A DNA stretch of 64,000 nt from Molanna angustata (taxonomy: Eukaryota > Arthropoda > Insecta > Trichoptera > Molannidae): the NCBI GenBank assembly GCA_963576475.1, contig OY754982.1, positions 4,367,201-4,431,200 of the forward strand, written 5' to 3'. Made by a program: the position numbers and the translations under genes. Numbering within the stretch: position 1 is the first letter of the stretch; each line of letters begins with the position of its first letter. This document shows positions 34,320-47,874 of the stretch, piece after piece. The notes beneath the pieces are model-generated. The model saw only the letters and a program-made list of their open reading frames with translations. It had not been told where the DNA came from and searched no databases.

Positions 34320-34935
34320 CATACTGTCTCATTAGATATAGTTTTTATTCCTCACTAACCCTTATATTGGGGAGTTATGATTTCGCAATTTTTAAGACTA
34401 TTTTTTTATTGCAGATTATCAACTATTATCATGCTGAGATTATATTCTGAAAGTTTCATCACAATGTATCTATGTATGTGTGTGCTATGTACTATGTGTT
34501 GTGTGCTATGTACGGCGTGTTTATTTTACTTTATCGATTATAAATTAAAGTACCTATTCATTCGATTTCTTTCAAATTTTGCAAATTTGTATATGTAATA
34601 CTCGCTTAGACCTTATTAAATTTTGAAGGATATCTAAATAGTGCTTCTCAATTTTTCTAACTATCAAATATTTCAAAGTGACCCCAAGCTTAGGAAACTT
34701 AAAATTTGATATTTTTATTTTCAAATTGGTAAAAAGGCACAACACTTTCATATAATGGAATCTTTCATTGAATAATTATCAAGTTATCATAATAAAATAT
34801 TTACATTCAAAATAATGTAACAAACTCATTTCATGAAATTGCTGAATATTTTCCATACAAAATTTGAATACTTTATAGAATGACTTGTTAGTGAGGAGTT
34901 TAGCGTTGGCCACAACCCACTCGTTTTTATTTGAA
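34320..34935 (+). repeat. Repeat family A-related element
   Basis: CTCACTAACCCTTATATTGG with GGAGTTATGATTTCGCAATT at the left and TAGCGTTGGCCACAACCCAC with TCGTTTTT at the right. Open frames inside are chance. Confidence 0.7.
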
Positions 34936-35725
34936 AACATGTTGACATACTTTGTTCTTGTTTCGATGTACCTGTGACCCTTTGTCGATCGCTAATAGTT
35001 GCGTGTTGAAGTAAATTAAACAGTTTGTCGACCCCTCCCCCCCCATTCCTCCCCACCACCCACTTCCTTTCACTAATCGCAATATGTGATCAAGTGTAAT
35101 AATATGCAATCGATTTATTGGTTTTGTTTCCGACTTGTTGAGCAAAGGTGAAAAATTTTAATAAGGGGTGTGTATTCGTAGTTCAAACACTGGAATATAG
35201 GATAATTACATAAAATATGGAACATCGCTATGATCGATGAAGACTATTATTACTTGTTGTATTATTGTTGGGTACCTACGTATGCTTGCACATTTTTAAT
35301 AACTGATGTTTAACAGCGCGGGATAGCCTAGTTTGTACACCAGTTTATGTTTATCTAGTATTCACACCAATTTAGTTATTTTATTTTAATATTATAGTTA
35401 CTTTTTTAAATATATAATGCAACTGGCTCACGCCAGTCGCAATTATAACTACAAACAAACTTAACCAACCTATTTTTACCAAAGTTTTGTAGGTTTAGGT
35501 TTAAAAAATAGGTGTACATCCTAGGATATCTGACAGCGCGGTGCGTCGCCATGTTGTTTATTCCATAGATTTTTATTATACATAATATACTATGTAGATG
35601 TAGTAAAAAGTGAGTCATTTGTTTTCGATTCATACAAAATTTGCTAACAACGACATCTAGTATATTATAATAAAAAGCTATGGTTTATTCCTCTCACAAT
35701 ACTACCAACATGACGTCATAAAAAT

Positions 35726-35867
35726 TCGAACAATTGTAAATTCTGATAATTGTGTGTTCGGAAAATTGTTTTTCGAAAAAATGTGATTCGAATAATTGCC
35801 ATTCGTAAAATTGATTTTTGTAAAATTGAGCATTCGAATAATTGTTTTTCGAATAATTTTCCTGTCA
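35726..35867. repeat. Short tandem array, about nine units of 15-16 bp
   Basis: Degenerate units of the type TTCGAATAATTGTTT. Followed by CTGTCACCCATCGC and unrecognised sequence. Confidence 0.7.
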
Positions 35868-36074
35868 CCCATCGCTATAGACTCACCGGAGCTGGTAAAT
35901 CTTATAAACCTCCATGTACCAGGAAGGTCAGTTCGTGTGAACAATTTATTTTGTGTTCCTTATTACAGAACTAACTTTAGACTCAATGTTCTATACCGCG
36001 TGTCATAAGTCTACACAAATCGTTGTTTGCTATGGAAGTAGATATATTCAATGCTAACTATATTCAATATTCTC

Positions 36075-36362
<288 letters not shown>

Positions 36363-36531
36363 ATAATATTTTTATCTCGGTTTTCCCGTGTCAGTAGGTC
36401 TTGACTAAGACCATTTGTCTTCCGACGTTTCGCCTGAATATCACCAGGCATTTTCAAGGACTTAACGAAAAGCACGCGCGCGACACACGTCTACTCATAT
36501 AACATATTTCACCCGTGAAAACATCAAATAT

Positions 36532-37536
<1,005 letters not shown>

Positions 37537-37784
37537 GAGTGTTACGGGACCTACAGCAGTGATAGCATTTTCTGTTATTTTCTACTTCTTCTCCCTTCCC
37601 TCTTTCGTTTTATTTCATTACTCTTTCTTTTCTTCCCTATCCTATTTTGTTAAACTCTTCTTTGCATATTTAATTTGATAAGAAGTTAGTTTACAAACAC
37701 AATTTTTTAACTTTATTGGGACGGTACTTACTTATTTGAAAAAAAAATGTTTATATTATAACCAACAAAATAAAAAAAAATCTC

Positions 37785-38060
37785 AATATATGGCGTAACA
37801 AAAAAGTTTCTTCGTCACTTCATAGATGGCGATGGTTTTTCAGATTATTTGAATATATTTTCACGATGAAAATATATACCTTTCAAAAAAATGTATTGAT
37901 ATAGAACTCGATAAGATGGTATAATTGGTGAACGTTGCGCAAGCGCATAACGTGATCACGTAAACCAGTCGATGACAGTAATAGTGAGCCCTGTAGGTGC
38001 CTTGAGTTCCTGGTTCTTCTAAAATACTCCAAATTTGTATCTATTGAGATGTTAAATTTA
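37785..38060. mobile_element. MITE family C copy
   Basis: Starts TCTCAATATATGGCGTAAC and ends near GTATCTATTGAGATG, with the family block GGTGAACGTTGCGCAAGCGC and GTAGGTGCCTTGAGTTCCTG. The left end matches the copy at 51775 better than the copy at 45030. Confidence 0.65.
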
Positions 38061-41000
38061 TTAGTATTTCCTTCGTTGTTTTGATACAATTCAAACAAAA
38101 TTCCTCTTTCGATACAATTTATACAAATAATTAGTAATCTAATAAACAATATTGTAAGCGAGTATGGGCTTAACAAATTATAGATATTTAATAATATTTG
38201 ACCCTTTATAATTTATGAATATCCCTCTACAGAAACCGTTGTTCTATCTACTTATATATTATCTTTTACGGGTTAAAGTATTACTTCGATGGCGCATAAA
38301 TAATAATAATAATGTTAGATCTTTTAATATTATTTATGGTTTACGGTTCGATTGAATCATAGAAAATAACAGACCCATTTAAATATTGATAACCTAATTA
38401 TTGTCTATTGCGTGTCCGCGTGTTTTAAGTAGGTGCTCGTGTCCGCCTACACACATTCCGTGCCGTGGCAACCCCTTTGTTGCAACGTTGGAATATTTTG
38501 GATTTTTTTCCTTGGTTATGTAAATATCTACCATTTGGAATGTAGATTATTATCTGTGTGTCTCATTTATTTATTTTTTGTTAACAATATAAAGTTTGGA
38601 ATGAAAGAAAGCCAGGGGCGCGTCATCGCCGTGTGAATCAAAGAAAATTATACTTGCGCGCAATATTTTATTTTTATGTTATCATTGCTTGCGCGATACA
38701 ATTTTAATTGTTTATTGGATTATTAAGTAGATAATTGGTTCAATTCTGAAAACGCATTAAAGTTTTAATGAAATGTCAAATTTATTAATTTTATGTATTT
38801 TTGCTATTCTGAAGATTGAATAAAATAAAGGAAATTTAATAATATTAAGATGACAAAAGAACATTAATGTATTAAAAATTGGATATATTTTAAAGTGACA
38901 GTTCGGTACACATTTTTGTTTTTAATGACTTTCATGTCCATTAAAATTTTATTTCGTCTTCGAAATTTCACTCAATAATAACGAATTTAATAAGAGAAAG
39001 TTTTGGAGTACAAGAAAAACTTAGAGAGTCGACTCAGATGGGGATATGTAACTACGACAGGAAAAATTCACAACATGTACAGGGTGCAAGGAAGTTTTTA
39101 CTATTATTATTTCGTTTATTTAAAGATACAAGTGACAATAAAATATGCCCAATCCCAAAAGGGATTGTTATTAAGATAATGTGAAACAAACAGTTAACTT
39201 GAAAAAAGGAAATAATGCTCAATTACCAGCCCCTACAATACAGTATATAGATCATTATGGCGCCGAAGAATTAGGAGATCCAAACCTACTTAAGAGGCTA
39301 TAGTATAGGCCTACGAAGTGTATTTTTGCTTCAATCGAAAGAGTAAACTCTCAATTTATACCTATTCTTCACGAAAAAATATCTTTTCGTTTTTCATACA
39401 TTAAAGGGTTATTTAGTGTGTATAGTTGTGTACATCCGTCTGCTCTAGGTATACAAGGACCTTAAGATTAAAATAAGTTATATAAATTAGTAATTTAGCA
39501 GGCTATATAGTAAATTTTCAAAATCGTTTCCTCAGAACCCACACAAGATCTGCCTTTCAAATAAAGAACAGTTTATTTTTACTTCTATTTCGTGAGTTTT
39601 TTTCAATTTTTTTTTTTACTTTTTTGGTTACTGTTCTATCAAATTATATGTTCTATACATCAACATAGAGCATGATCTGTCAAAATGCTCTCACGTTCTG
39701 GAAAATTGTCTTATACGTGGTTTATAGAATAAGCTCCCAGGACTGTCAACATTTTATGAAAAAATAAAAATGTATTAAGTATCTGTACAGATTAATAATG
39801 TTGTACTTTATTTTCCATAGTTTCTTTAGTTCGTGGATAGTGTATAAATTACAATTAAAGAAATAAATTCATCCTTTCATAAAGGTTAGTATTTCCATTC
39901 TAAGGATGCTCGGCATAATATAGCGATACGTAAATGAACGTAAAACTGTATAATATTTTTTATCATAATTTTATGTAATTATGGAGTTCATTTATGAAGT
40001 GACAGTTTCAAACATTGAAATATCACACTTTCAATCTGAGTGCTTAATTTACATTATTTAAAAAAAAGTGATTGAATTTTAACTATATTTAATAGAACGA
40101 CTATTGTATTGTATAATAATACTATATATGAGCATTGCATTATTACGTTAAATTATTTAAAAAATAATTATATTTTTCTAACCCTTTTTAACGATATGTC
40201 CCACGTGATAGCGACAGTGCATGTTCGTTTTCGTGTCATACTCCGTACAGAATATGTCATGAGTATCATTCTTATTATATAATCTAAAAATAGATAGTTC
40301 ATTTATATAATTATTATTGTGTTAGTAATTACATAATTTTATACGGAGGAAAACGCGAAGAGTTAATTAATCATTTTTGTAGTTCTGATAAAAATTGTAT
40401 AGGGCATTATAATTATTGTTTAAAGCAGTTGAGTGTGTACCTACTTGAAATAGAAGTGTTATTTTTAAATTTGACCAGTTTTGAAATTCTTTTTCTTTAT
40501 TACGAATTGGCTGTTCATAAGCTAACAAAAAATAACGATTCCGCACAATTGACAACAGTATATTATGTAGAGCTATCCCTACCTAGGTAATTGAGATACA
40601 GTTAGCGACAAATTTGTGTATTTTTGCTTGGTTGGTATATGTGCAAACCGTTCCACTCCACGACCAAAAGGCTCAAGAAATTTGCCAGCATCTGTAATAT
40701 ATGTACATGTAAAGGTGTGAGAGTGTTAAATAGAATTTAGGTGGGGTTAGATCTTTATTCACTTTGCTGAATCAAATAATTATTTATTGTGTGCAACGAA
40801 TAATGTTTGTTTTCTTATATATATATGTCGAATTCGCTACTTCCACCACCACCCGTTCTGCATATGGGGATTGTAAACGGCCCCTTCACGAAAAGTAGCT
40901 CATGGAGCCCTCTAGATTAGCAATCTCGGCATCATAGTGCAAAAGAACAATCGACGAATGTGAACGGAAGATTCACACTCGTGGACTTCAGATCTTTTTA

Positions 41001-41095
41001 AACAAGAAACATCAGGGGTATGACCAAGATCTCTGTAAAATATTAACCTACTGGGAATCTAACAATAGTAAGGCACCATAACTATAACAAAACTT
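38060..41095. other. 3-kb stretch without gene
   Basis: AT-rich. The only signals are a weak repeat partner at 39495-39610 and possible LINE debris near 39120-39180 (AATCCCAAAAGGGATT palindrome) and 40830-41000. No frame above 70 codons looks real. Confidence 0.5.
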
Positions 41096-41099
41096 CTTA

Positions 41100-42045
41100 G
41101 GGCCGGTCTTATAAACGTCCGTTAGTTAGATTTCAGACCAAATAAACCGAAATTTGATACAAATGGTCTATATTTCGTCTTATAACAATCCGTTAGTTAA
41201 ATTTTAGTAAAATTTTACCGATAGCCTTTACTGACGGTCGGACCACCGATTAAGCGTTCGTTAACGATAAGTTATGGAAGGATTGAGTTTTTTCACATTC
41301 GTTTTTTTATGTTCCGGTACATTTTTAATATTACGAATATTTTGAAAAATACTGTTTTATATTTTTTGGATTTTTATATTGAATTGCTTTTTTTTCGATA
41401 AAAAATGTCGGCCGACAGTGATTTTGAATAACCAAAACGAATTTGATTGCAAGATTGTGTTTGACAAAATATTTTATTATTTCAACATGACATTGATGAC
41501 ACTGATTTTCGTTTTATTTTATTTTAATTATTTTTTTAAACTTTAACAAAAAAAACTAAAAAAAATTATAAAAAATGAATGAATAATTAATTGTAACTAG
41601 TACCTACATATGCATTAAGTTTTTTAAATTTCATTTTAATGCCATAAATTAGGCATAAATGCTTGTGATATAAGTGAACAAAATCAGTTGAGGCGAGATT
41701 TGAACCCGCGAGCACTATATTACTAATCCAGCGCGCTAGCTAAATAATAAAGGATTATCATCATTTTTGTAATTTTTGATATTGTTTGAAGTAAGCAAAA
41801 AAATTAAACACTCTGTTTATATATTGCATTGACAGCACCGCTTTATCCATTACAATCCATTATAGTGCAATACAAATCTATTGAAAATCCATTGTAGTCT
41901 AATTAGACTGTAACTGTCAAATAAACGGACAGTTAAAATAGTTTTATAATACCGCCGATAGTAATATCTACTTAGGAACATCCATCCGTTAGTAAATCGT
42001 TAACATACTTACGAATATTTTGTCTTTCGTTTATAAGACCGGCCC
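41100..42045. mobile_element. Harbinger-type MITE (946 bp) with TTA duplication
   Basis: Left end GGGCCGGTCTTATAAACG, right end CGTTTATAAGACCGGCCC: a perfect 18-bp terminal inverted repeat, with TTA on both sides (41097-41099, 42046-42048). Weaker inverted similarity extends inwards (GTCCGTTAG / CTAACGGAT-like words). No transposase frame. It holds a degraded SINE at 41648-41745. Confidence 0.88.
41648..41745 (-). mobile_element. Degraded tRNA-Thr-like SINE inside a Harbinger-type MITE
   Basis: AAATGCTTGTGATATAAGTG and GAGATTTGAACCCGCGAGC match the family with more substitutions than the other copies. It lies within the element at 41100-42045. Confidence 0.65.
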
Positions 42046-42119
42046 TTAAAGGATTTAAGAAGTATATTCTTATAGGCTTTATATGTGTATAATATTTGCA
42101 ATGATATTCTTAACCTGTA

Positions 42120-42345
42120 ACTGATTGTATTTACCATGGTGGTTGACTGGTAGAGATTGCCTGCGGGCAATAAGTCCGCCACGTTGTTTAACTCAATAAA
42201 AGTCTTTTATTATTATTATAGTGTAATTTTCTTGTTAGGTTTTTTAATTTAATCACTATTCGTGGCTGCTGGTAGAAATATTGCCCTAGGGCCTAGGATA
42301 ATAAGTCCGCCACGTTATAGTTTTATATACCCGTAAAACAAAATA
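42120..42345 (+). repeat. Two LINE 3' ends in direct orientation
   Basis: TGGTAGAGATTGCCTGCGGG with CAATAAGTCCGCCACG, then a second copy TGGTAGAAATATTGCCCTAG with GGATAATAAGTCCGCC. The AGATTGCC...GGCAATAAGTCCGCC stem-loop is a common lepidopteran LINE terminus. Confidence 0.65.
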
Positions 42346-42837
42346 AAAGCATTTTTTTTTTATTATTGATGATGTAAAACCGTTTAAAAGTAATTACTAT
42401 AATGATATCGTGTCAACACAAAAAAAACAAATTATCAACTGATAATATATCAATAATTTATATAATATGACAAGGAATAATAAACTTAATTATTTGATAT
42501 GGTTCTTGTCATAAGCCAAATGTTTATGAAAATGAATAGCGACTTCGTAACAAGGAAACAGAATTGATAACGTAGTTTCCAAATTATGTTCGTGAAGTTT
42601 AAATTAGGGGTGATAAGGCGGGTTTAGTTTTATTACCAGATGACCAGAGTAGTTTTTATCAGTTTTTATGATACAGACTATGTCACAGTGATAAATGCTG
42701 AAAAGTCTAAAACTGTATTTTATTAACGCAATGTAATAATATATTTATAACTATTTTAATTTTGAGGTAACAATTAATTTTGTTTTTCCATTTACATAAT
42801 GCGGTTACAGATTTTATCCATAAGGGATTAATAATAA
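42346..42837. other. No gene seen
   Basis: AT-rich spacer between LINE 3' ends and a SINE. Confidence 0.5.
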
Positions 42838-43041
42838 TAAACACTTTATTTTTTCCATATGGCAATTTCTTCCAACTGGACAAACAAACAAGTACATATA
42901 CATCTTCCTACGTTCCCTAAAATAAGCAAATAAATGCTTGTGCTATAGGTGAACGAAATCGGTCGAGGCAGGATTTGAACTCGCGACCACTGGATTACTA
43001 GCCCAGCGCGCTAACCGCTCTGCCATCGACCCATCTAATAA
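42838..43041 (-). mobile_element. tRNA-Thr-like SINE, near full length
   Basis: Minus-strand copy. The head lies at 42945-43035 (CCGCTCTGCCATCGACCCA is the complement of the box A region). The tail runs left through ACATCTTCCTACGTTCCC to GGCAATTTCTTCCAACTGG, a stretch also seen at the 3' ends of LINE fragments at 8690, 20790 and 33900. This suggests the SINE borrows a LINE 3' end. Confidence 0.8.
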
Positions 43042-43304
43042 CATAGTATGATATTAAAAACAATGGAAAAAACAGTAAATGATAGACTACGGTAAATAAT
43101 AATAGGACATCATATCAAGTAATTTTTAAAGTTTTACATACAATTTTTAACAAATGAGAAAAACAAAATTATAGGATCACACCTGAAACATACAAAGGAA
43201 TATTACAGAGAGGATTATATTCTAGAATCATAATAATGAACAATAGGTACATGCATGTCGTATTAAAATAATCATAACACATTATGGGTTTTGGGCGATA
43301 TACA

Positions 43305-44070
43305 TACATACATACATACCATCACGCCATGTCCCTTACGGGGTAAGCAGAGAGAACCGAGCGCCATACTTCTCTATTTTTGCACACATTTCTGGCTTCC
43401 TTTACATCCATGCATCGTCTCATACATGCTCGTCGATTGTTCAAACTTTTTATGTTTCCTTCTTTCAAAATATCATTCACATGGTCATGCCATCCCTTTC
43501 TGGGGCGACCTCTGCTATTCACTCCATCTCTAGCACCCATGTATATTTTTTTGGTCAGTCGTTCATCGTTCATTCTTTCTATATGTCCAAACCACCTTAA
43601 AGCATTCACTTTCATTTTACATATAATATCCTTCTTTAACTTGCATTCTCTCCTTATGTCCTCATTTTTTATTCTGTCATATATCGTTCTATTACATACT
43701 CTTCTAAGTGATCTCATTTCTACAGCATTTATTCTACTTTCATGTGTTCTTTGCCAGGTCCATGTTTCACTTGCATACGTCAAAGTAGGCACCACAATTG
43801 CATTGTGTACTGCAATTTTGGCTTCCTTTGAGATGCTTGGGTCGGACATTACTGGTCTAAGTGCTCCGTTTATTCTATTCCCTGCCATAACTCTTCTTTC
43901 AATATCTTTATCGGGTCTTCCATTCCGTTCAAACATACTCCCCAAATATAAATATTCCTCAACTTGTTCTAGCCATTCGTTCTCTACTTTTATCATACAT
44001 GCAGTTATACTTTCAGTCTTTTCAAATATGTACCAATATCTTAGATTTACTAACATTTATTCTCAGTCCA
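43305..44070 (-). pseudogene. RTE-like LINE, C-terminal pol fragment with intact frame
   Basis: A single 244-codon minus frame (43322-44056) covers the region after the RT domain: VEEYLYLGSMFERNGRPDKD, VMAGNRINGALRPVM, PTLTYASETWTWQRTHESRI, NAVEMRSLRRVCNRT, MKVNALRWFGHIERMN, GRPRKGWHDHVNDILKEG and a stop inside the 3' GACATGGCGTGATGG. It ends in an ATGT tail (43300-43318). No catalytic RT motif, so not functional. The family has at least nine pieces in this window. Clade RTE is inferred from the layout and the simple-repeat 3' tail. Confidence 0.82.
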
Positions 44071-44393
44071 TAAGAATTTCATATTTTTTGGGCGATGTAA
44101 GCCATATTTAGTTATGAATATCTGTCAAGCGACTGATGTTTTTTCCCTTATCATATTTCAATGATTTGAATATTTATATCGTGATGTCCCGCCTGTTTTT
44201 ATTAAGAAAATATGTCTATGGTCAATGGTCATAGACACGCGCCATATTATCTAATCTATGTACGACTTTTTCTTTGTTTATTTTGAACAACTGTCATCGA
44301 ACGCAATTCCCGCGCGTTCCCTTGTTTTGATTTACATTTTCTTTGAATATTGTGTGATTAGAACGATATCATTTTTATAATATTAATTTTATT

Positions 44394-44611
44394 ATGTTAC
44401 CGAATGTAAGTAAGACAATAAACTATTTTTTTATTCTGTATTCGTTCGCCATTAATGTGATTTTTTGTATGTTTCTTTTGGTCAGTGAGAACAACAAGTC
44501 AATCCAATGCGGCGAGGACAGAAGCGGCGAAGCTCGGAGGGGCGAACTTCCAATGATTTACGCCATCACACCGACGTACGCGAGGCCGGTCCAAAAAGCC
44601 GAACTGACGAG
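44394..44611 (+). CDS. GlcAT-I: GlcAT-I exon 1: anchor, stem and first donor-binding motif
   Basis: Encodes residues 1-72 and two bases of Arg73. The ATG is the first in this frame and is followed by a hydrophobic segment at about residues 9-30 (NYFFILYSFAINVIFCMFLL), as expected for a type II Golgi membrane protein with a short cytosolic tail. The stem is only about 23 residues and has an NKS glycosylation sequon at Asn34. The catalytic domain starts at MIYAITPTYARP (54-65); Tyr62 matches the UDP-contact Tyr84 of human B3GAT3. The donor site is GAG|GTAAGT, starting at 44612. About 100 bp upstream there is a small GC-richer patch (44290-44330) that may be 5' UTR or promoter, but no core promoter motif is clear. 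A divergent RTE-like fragment ends about 320 bp upstream. An additional upstream non-coding exon cannot be excluded. Confidence 0.9.
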
Positions 44612-45029
44612 GTAAGTAGCCGTATGGCTGTACTATTATTTAACAACAATGACACATTCACCATTAACTATTATTAAACTACACGGAGTGTTGCCCAACA
44701 TTCCAGCTTGCAATCTTGGTAATTGTTTCTTGTTAGATTCTACCTTGAATCAATCCAACCGATGTAAATGGTGATGTTACTTCTGGTTTCTTCAACCAAG
44801 ACAGCAATATACAAGTATTATGGGTGACCATCTTTTTAGATATTTCAAATTATGAGATATATTTTGATAAAAATTAATATAAGCACTTATTATTATACCT
44901 AGCTCTGATTATTTCGATTTTTTCACAGATGCAAAAAATTCCCCTTTTTGACAAAAAAAATGACTGTTAAAAATGAATGATTATATTAAACAACCAAAAA
45001 ATAATGTTATTTGTTTGACAATTTTTTTA

Positions 45030-45330
45030 CATCTCAATAGATACGAAGGTGGAATATTATTGAAGAACCATTAACTCAATGCACCTACAGGGCTTACGAC
45101 CCGTCATCTGCTGGTTTACATGATCACTTTGCGCTTGCGAAACGTTCACCAATTATGCTTTCTTATTGAGTTCCTATCAGGCAATATCATTATAATAAGG
45201 CATAATTGGTGAACGTTGCGCAAGCGCAAAATGATCATGTAAACCAGCCGATGACAGGTCATAAGCCTTGTAGGTGCCTTGAGTTCCTGGTTCATCTATA
45301 ATATTCCAACTTCGTCTCTATTGAAGTGTT
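45030..45330. mobile_element. Palindromic MITE (family C) in intron 1
   Basis: Two inverted arms face each other: TGCACCTACAGGGCTTACGA... on the left and its complement ...TAAGCCTTGTAGGTGCC on the right, bounded by CTCAATAGAT and CTCTATTGAA. Both arms contain the AACGTTGCGCAAGCGC-type block. One-armed relatives occur at 37785-38060 and 51775-52050. No coding capacity. The following 45344-45420 stretch matches half of the palindrome at 51505-51630. Confidence 0.75.
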
Positions 45331-45619
45331 AAAAATTTGTTAAAAAAATATCATTTAACTCCCGACGGAGATAAAAAATCCAGCTTGCGTGTATGCAGCC
45401 TTTAAAAAATATTTGTATTTAAAATAACAAAAAGTGTCTGAAGCTTAATTTGTTTTTATTTGCTAATTGTGTGCACTAGTTAAGTTTCATCACATATTGT
45501 GTTTTTATGTTTTCTACGCTGCTCGTGAATTCTCAATTTATTGACACATCCAAAATTTATTTATTTATTTTGTTCATGTTTTCTCTTACATGGGTTACAC
45601 TTTTATTTTGTTTTACAAA

Positions 45620-46505
45620 AAATACATAATATAGTGATGAGTGTAGTTAGCAGTGTTGGTATTGTTTTAATCACCGTCAAACTAGGCAAGGCCTGTACAT
45701 AATATAGTGATGAGTGTAGTTAGCAGTGTTGGTATTGTTTTAATCACCGTCAAACTAGGCAAGGCCTGTACATAATATAGTGATGAGTGTAGTTAGCAGT
45801 GTTGGTATTGTTTTAATCACCGTCAAACTAGGCAAGGCCTGTACATAATATAGTGATGAGTGTAGTTAGCAGTGTTGGTATTGTTTTAATCACCGTCAAA
45901 CTAGGCAAGGCCTGTACATAATATAGTGATGAGTGTAGTTAGCAGTGTTGGTATTGTTTTAATCACCGTCAAACTAGGCAAGGCCTGTACATAATATAGT
46001 GATGAGTGTAGTTAGCAGTGTTGGTATTGTTTTAATCACCGTCAAACTAGGCAAGGCCTGTACATAATATAGTGATGAGTGTAGTTAGCAGTGTTGGTAT
46101 TGTTTTAATCACCGTCAAACTAGGCAAGGCCTGTACATAATATAGTGATGAGTGTAGTTAGCAGTGTTGGTATTGTTTTAATCACCGTCAAACTAGGCAA
46201 GGCCTGTACATAATATAGTGATGAGTGTAGTTAGCAGTGTTGGTATTGTTTTAATCACCGTCAAACTAGGCAAGGCCTGTACATAATATAGTGATGAGTG
46301 TAGTTAGCAGTGTTGGTATTGTTTTAATCACCGTCAAACTAGGCAAGGCCTGTACATAATATAGTGATGAGTGTAGTTAGCAGTGTTGGTATTGTTTTAA
46401 TCACCGTCAAACTAGGCAAGGCCTGTAAGTACATAATATAGTGATGAGTATAGTTAGCAGTGTTGGTATTGTTTTAGTCACCGTCAAACTAGGCAAGGCC
46501 TGTGT
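45620..46505 (+). repeat. 73-bp tandem array, about 12 copies, in GlcAT-I intron 1
   Basis: The unit starts TACATAATATAGTGATGAG and contains AATCACCGTCAAACTAGGC. Eleven units from 45623 are practically identical with constant 73-bp spacing; the twelfth is shifted by a four-base insertion (AGTA) and carries two substitutions. It lies about 1 kb inside intron 1. No coding frame is maintained, and no function is evident. Confidence 0.96.
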
Positions 46506-46924
46506 CATGACGGCTATTTCATACATTAAATAATTTTTCAATTACTAGGTATTATTTTAATTTTAAAAGGGTACATCGACAGACATCCAGCTCACAATTC
46601 TCACAAAAAGAAAACAATATTGGTTATTACTACGAGTGCTGGACGTCCATTATGGATGCACACAAAATTACATGAGCTCTCACTCAATCACACACGTAAG
46701 TTACACAAGTACATAAATTATAATAATTCGGCTACAAAAGTTAAGTAAAAAAGAAAAAGAAAAAAAATAGTTACACAATTCAAGAAGAAAAAAGTTACAC
46801 AATTCAAGAAAAAAAAGTTATAGAAGTTACATAAGTAGAAGAAAAAAAAAACAGGCACATAAGAAGTCAAAATAGTCGTAAAAGTTAGAGAAAAGACTAA
46901 ATAGCGTACATAAACAGCACTGAG

Positions 46925-47465
46925 ATCTTCCTTAAAACAACACGCGCCAGTTAACTTTTTTTTAAAACAGAGAGCGAATCCGCGTCACACGTCAAGATCA
47001 GGACACTCCCTTGTCATATCGTTATACTGTCTACACATTCTGGGTATGGGACTGTAATACATAAAGCTGGTCCGAAGTATATTAATGTGAAAGGTATTGG
47101 CGAATCTCAGCGATCTTCTAGGATTATTCAGTTGTATGTCTTGTAAAAGTCTTGAGTCCATGGTACCATTAACAATTTTGTGAAGAACAGTAAGGTCGTG
47201 TATTTGTCTTCTAGTCTCGAGTCTAGTTATTTTGAAATACTTCAACCTTTCGTTGTAGGTCTTCAAACTTTTATTCAACCCTGTTCGATATGTTATGACT
47301 CTCAAAAGATACCTTTGAACAGATTCTATCAGTTCCGTGTCAATTCCGTAATGAGGACTCCAGACACATGAGTTGTATTCGAGTATACTCTGCGCTAGTG
47401 AGCGGAACAGGGTGATCAGACTATCGATTCTCTTAAAAGGTTTTGTTGTTCTTAATATTATAATT
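46925..47465 (-). pseudogene. Jockey-like LINE fragment, C-terminal end of pol
   Basis: Read on the minus strand, two frames give the post-RT region of a LINE pol: ILEYNSCVWSPHYGIDTELI then LLRVITYRTGLNKSL and RRQIHDLTVLHKIVNG. These resemble the thumb/C-terminal segment of Jockey-superfamily elements, in the same order as in the larger element at 29499-32166. No RT catalytic motif remains. Lies in intron 1, antisense to the host gene. Confidence 0.7.
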
Positions 47466-47478
47466 AAAAAAAAAAAAA

Positions 47479-47700
47479 AAACGGCCTTTGTGGATCAGAG
47501 GGCATATGACTGCTATGGGTTATGTGGGTGTGGTTTATATGACTGTTGATCCAAAGGTCCCGGGTTCGATTCCCGGTGGAGATACAGTTTTAATTGTGTT
47601 TTCAGTCTGGTTCTGTGAGACGATTAATATCGTAAGTCTTCAGAATGTGGCAACATGTTATTGGGTGCGTGTTAAATTAATTTTTGACATAGTACCTACC
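47479..47700 (+). mobile_element. tRNA-headed SINE (second family)
   Basis: GGTCCCGGGTTCGATTCCC is a box B/T-arm sequence preceded by a degenerate D-arm and anticodon-like region. The tail (GTGTTTTCAGTCTGG, GTGAGACGATTAATAT, TTATTGGGTGCG) is shared with the copies at 61306 and, in part, 16360. An A-run precedes it. The anticodon loop in the better copy reads CTGCTGA, suggesting a Ser(GCU)-like ancestor, but the fold is too degraded for a real tRNA. Confidence 0.65.
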
Positions 47701-47874
47701 TGTAAGTTCCTACAGAAGTAATGTAAAATAAAGTAGAACTTTCAAGATAGTGGTGAATCAAGTGGTTTATACGAGTTGTATGTAATAATTACTTCATGAA
47801 TTTTTTATTTCGACTGGTTATGTTTTCTTATATAAAACGGATTCAATACCAAAATTACAAAAGATATTTTGATT

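Noticed and set aside
43380..44111. 243-codon plus-strand frame
   Set aside because: It is the antisense shadow of the RTE-like pol frame on the minus strand, whose residues are recognisable.
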